Assembly (NCBI GenBank): GCA_019635315.1
Contig: JAHBZT010000002.1
Coordinates: 62,001 to 126,000, forward strand
Reading direction: 5' to 3'
Source: Rubrivivax sp.
GTDB lineage: Bacteria; Pseudomonadota; Gammaproteobacteria; Burkholderiales; Burkholderiaceae_C
DNA: 64,000 nt
Below the pieces are notes generated by a model. That model searched no databases and had not been told where the DNA came from. It saw only the letters and a list, made by a program, of their open reading frames with translations. The position numbers were made by a program, and so were the translations under genes. This document shows, piece after piece, positions 62,742 through 64,000 of the stretch (positions within the stretch are counted from its first letter, which is position 1; each line of letters starts with the position of its first letter).

Positions 62742-63960
62742 CGCCATCGTGGTCGGCGGCGGGCCTGCCGGCGCCACCGCGGCGCACGATCTGGCGCGCC
62801 GCGGGCTGGCGGTGCTGCTGCTGGACCGCGCCGGCCGCACCAAGCCCTGCGGCGGTGCGATCCCGCCGCGGCTGATCAAGGACTTCGAGATCCCCGAGCA
62901 CCTGCTGGTCGCGCGCGCCCGCTGCGCGCGCATGGTCTCGCCCAGCGACCGCCGCGTCGACATCCCGATCGAGGGCGGCTTCGTGGGCATGGTCGACCGC
63001 GACGTCTTCGACGAGTGGCTGCGCGAGCGCGCGCGTGGTGCCGGCGCGGTGCGCCGCCAGGGGGCGTTCGAGAAGATCACGCGCGACGACGACGGCACCG
63101 CGGTCGTGCACTTCCGCAGCCGCGGCGCCCACGGCGCCCACGGCGTCCACGGCGCCGCCGGAGGACCACCCGGCGACGCCGGTATCGCGGCCAGCGCACG
63201 CGCCCGCTGCGTGATCGGCGCCGACGGCGCGCGCTCCGAGGTGGCGCGCCAGCAGGTGCCGGGGGCCGAGCGCACGCGCTATGTCTTCGCCTACCACGAG
63301 ATCATCGGCCGCCCCGCCGTGCCGCCGGCCGGCTACGACGGCTCGCGCTGCGACGTCGTCTACCGCGGCGAACTGTCGCCGGACTTCTACGGCTGGGTCT
63401 TTCCGCACGGCGACACGCTGTCGGTGGGCACCGGCAGCGCCGACAAGGGCTTCTCGCTGCGCGGCGCGGTGGGCGCGCTGCGCCAGGCCAGCGGGCTGGC
63501 CGACGCGCCGACGCTGCGCCGCGAGGGCGCGCCGATCCCAATGCAGCCGCTGCCGCGCTGGGACAACGGCCGCGACGTGGTGCTGGCCGGCGACGCCGCC
63601 GGCGTCGTCGCGCCGGCTTCCGGGGAGGGCATCTACTACGCGATGTACGGCGGCCGCGTCGCCGCCGAGGCCGCCGCGGAATTCCTGGCCAGCGGCCAGC
63701 CGCGCGCGCTGGCGCAGGCGCGCCGGCGCTTCATGCGACAGCATGGCCAGGTGTTCTGGGTGCTGGCGATGATGCAGCGCTTCTGGTACCGCAGCGACAA
63801 GCGGCGTGAGCGCTTCGTCAGCATCTGCCGCGACAAGGACGTGCAACAGCTCACCTTCGAGGCCTACATGAACAAGGAACTGGTGCGCGCGCGGCCGATG
63901 GCCCATGTGCGCATCTTCTTCAAGGACCTCGCGCACCTGCTCGGCGTGGTGCGGGCTTGA
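62719..63960 (+). CDS. bchP: Geranylgeranyl reductase BchP
   Basis: BchP reduces the geranylgeranyl tail of bacteriochlorophyll to phytyl. The 413-residue flavoprotein has AIVVGGGPAGATAAHDLARRG at the N-terminus (in two halves of one motif), the substrate motif KPCGGAIPPRLI, and the second FAD motif DVVLAGDAAGVVAPASGEGI. Residues 136-144 consist of a G-x-H tripeptide repeat from a 9-bp tandem repeat, an insertion I do not expect in the family. ATG 62719 follows GGGAGG. Confidence 0.95.
   Translation: MNEPSTYDAIVVGGGPAGATAAHDLARRGLAVLLLDRAGRTKPCGGAIPPRLIKDFEIPEHLLVARARCARMVSPSDRRVDIPIEGGFVGMVDRDVFDEWLRERARGAGAVRRQGAFEKITRDDDGTAVVHFRSRGAHGAHGVHGAAGGPPGDAGIAASARARCVIGADGARSEVARQQVPGAERTRYVFAYHEIIGRPAVPPAGYDGSRCDVVYRGELSPDFYGWVFPHGDTLSVGTGSADKGFSLRGAVGALRQASGLADAPTLRREGAPIPMQPLPRWDNGRDVVLAGDAAGVVAPASGEGIYYAMYGGRVAAEAAAEFLASGQPRALAQARRRFMRQHGQVFWVLAMMQRFWYRSDKRRERFVSICRDKDVQQLTFEAYMNKELVRARPMAHVRIFFKDLAHLLGVVRA
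63124..63150 (+). repeat. 9-bp tandem repeat inside bchP
   Basis: Three copies of GGCGCCCAC (the third with one change) in frame encode Gly-Ala/Val-His three times, in a surface loop before the RCVIGADGARSE motif. A variable-copy slippage product is likely. Confidence 0.85.
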
Positions 63961-64000
63961 ACGTCGTGGAAGCGCTGCTCGCGGGCCTGGTCGCCGACGG
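63957..64000 (+). CDS. Start of a further gene (truncated by the window end)
   Basis: A frame opens with TTG at 63957, overlapping the bchP stop, or GTG at 63966, and runs to the window end. It encodes a Leu/Ala-rich start (VEALLAGLVADG). Only 14 codons are visible, so the product cannot be identified. Confidence 0.3.
   Translation, partial: MNVVEALLAGLVAD

Overview
The window is almost entirely protein-coding, very GC-rich DNA. It carries one nearly complete photosynthesis gene cluster (PGC) of a purple, Rubrivivax-like betaproteobacterium of the order Burkholderiales. The assignment rests on a puf operon ending in a tetraheme cytochrome gene (pufC), a spheroidene-type carotenoid pathway (crtA, B, C, D, E, F, I), the aerobic cyclase gene acsF, and the gene order bchF-N-B-H-L-M-lhaA-puhA-B-C-acsF-puhE-crtI. 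No LH2 (puc) structural genes and no bchE are present. Species identity cannot be proven from the sequence alone.

Positions 1-21015 are mostly ordinary chromosomal genes. They comprise the 3' part of a STAND-type ATPase/TPR regulator, a lipoprotein with an Ig-like domain, an exported coiled-coil protein, clpB behind a good heat-shock promoter, a PPK2 polyphosphate kinase, a hybrid histidine kinase, a protein with a possible roadblock-like domain, nadB, an 877-bp stretch without a recognisable gene, a serine hydrolase, a quinone oxidoreductase and a DUF3422 protein.

Positions 21067-39622 (+ strand) hold the first half of the PGC: bchI-D-O (Mg-chelatase and accessory), crtE-F, bchC-X-Y-Z (chlorophyllide reductase), pufB-orf74-pufA-L-M-C (LH1 and reaction centre) and crtA-D-C. 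Most neighbours overlap or nearly touch, which suggests long operons. Promoters with TGT-N12-ACA-like CrtJ/PpsR motifs precede crtE and bchC.

Positions 39623-57434 (- strand) hold a small membrane-protein gene, crtB, a nested inverted-repeat block, and the long run crtI, puhE, acsF, puhC, puhB, puhA, lhaA, bchM, bchL, bchH, bchB, bchN, bchF, transcribed from bchF toward crtI. A divergent regulatory region (57435-57772) separates it from the + strand regulators aerR/ppaA and ppsR, followed by bchG, a pucC-family transporter gene, bchP and the first codons of another gene.

The genes cover bacteriochlorophyll a synthesis from Mg insertion to phytylation, spheroidene-series carotenoids, RC-LH1 structural and assembly proteins, and redox/light repression (PpsR with its antirepressor AerR). 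The most notable observations are: a 74-residue gene between pufB and pufA whose product aligns without gaps to LH1-beta but has Gln in place of the bacteriochlorophyll-binding His; a repeat insertion between bchY and bchZ that duplicated the stop/start pentamer TGATG and carries a 25-codon ORF bridging the two genes; a PufC with an OmpA-like C-terminal domain; and a crtC with no recognisable start codon.
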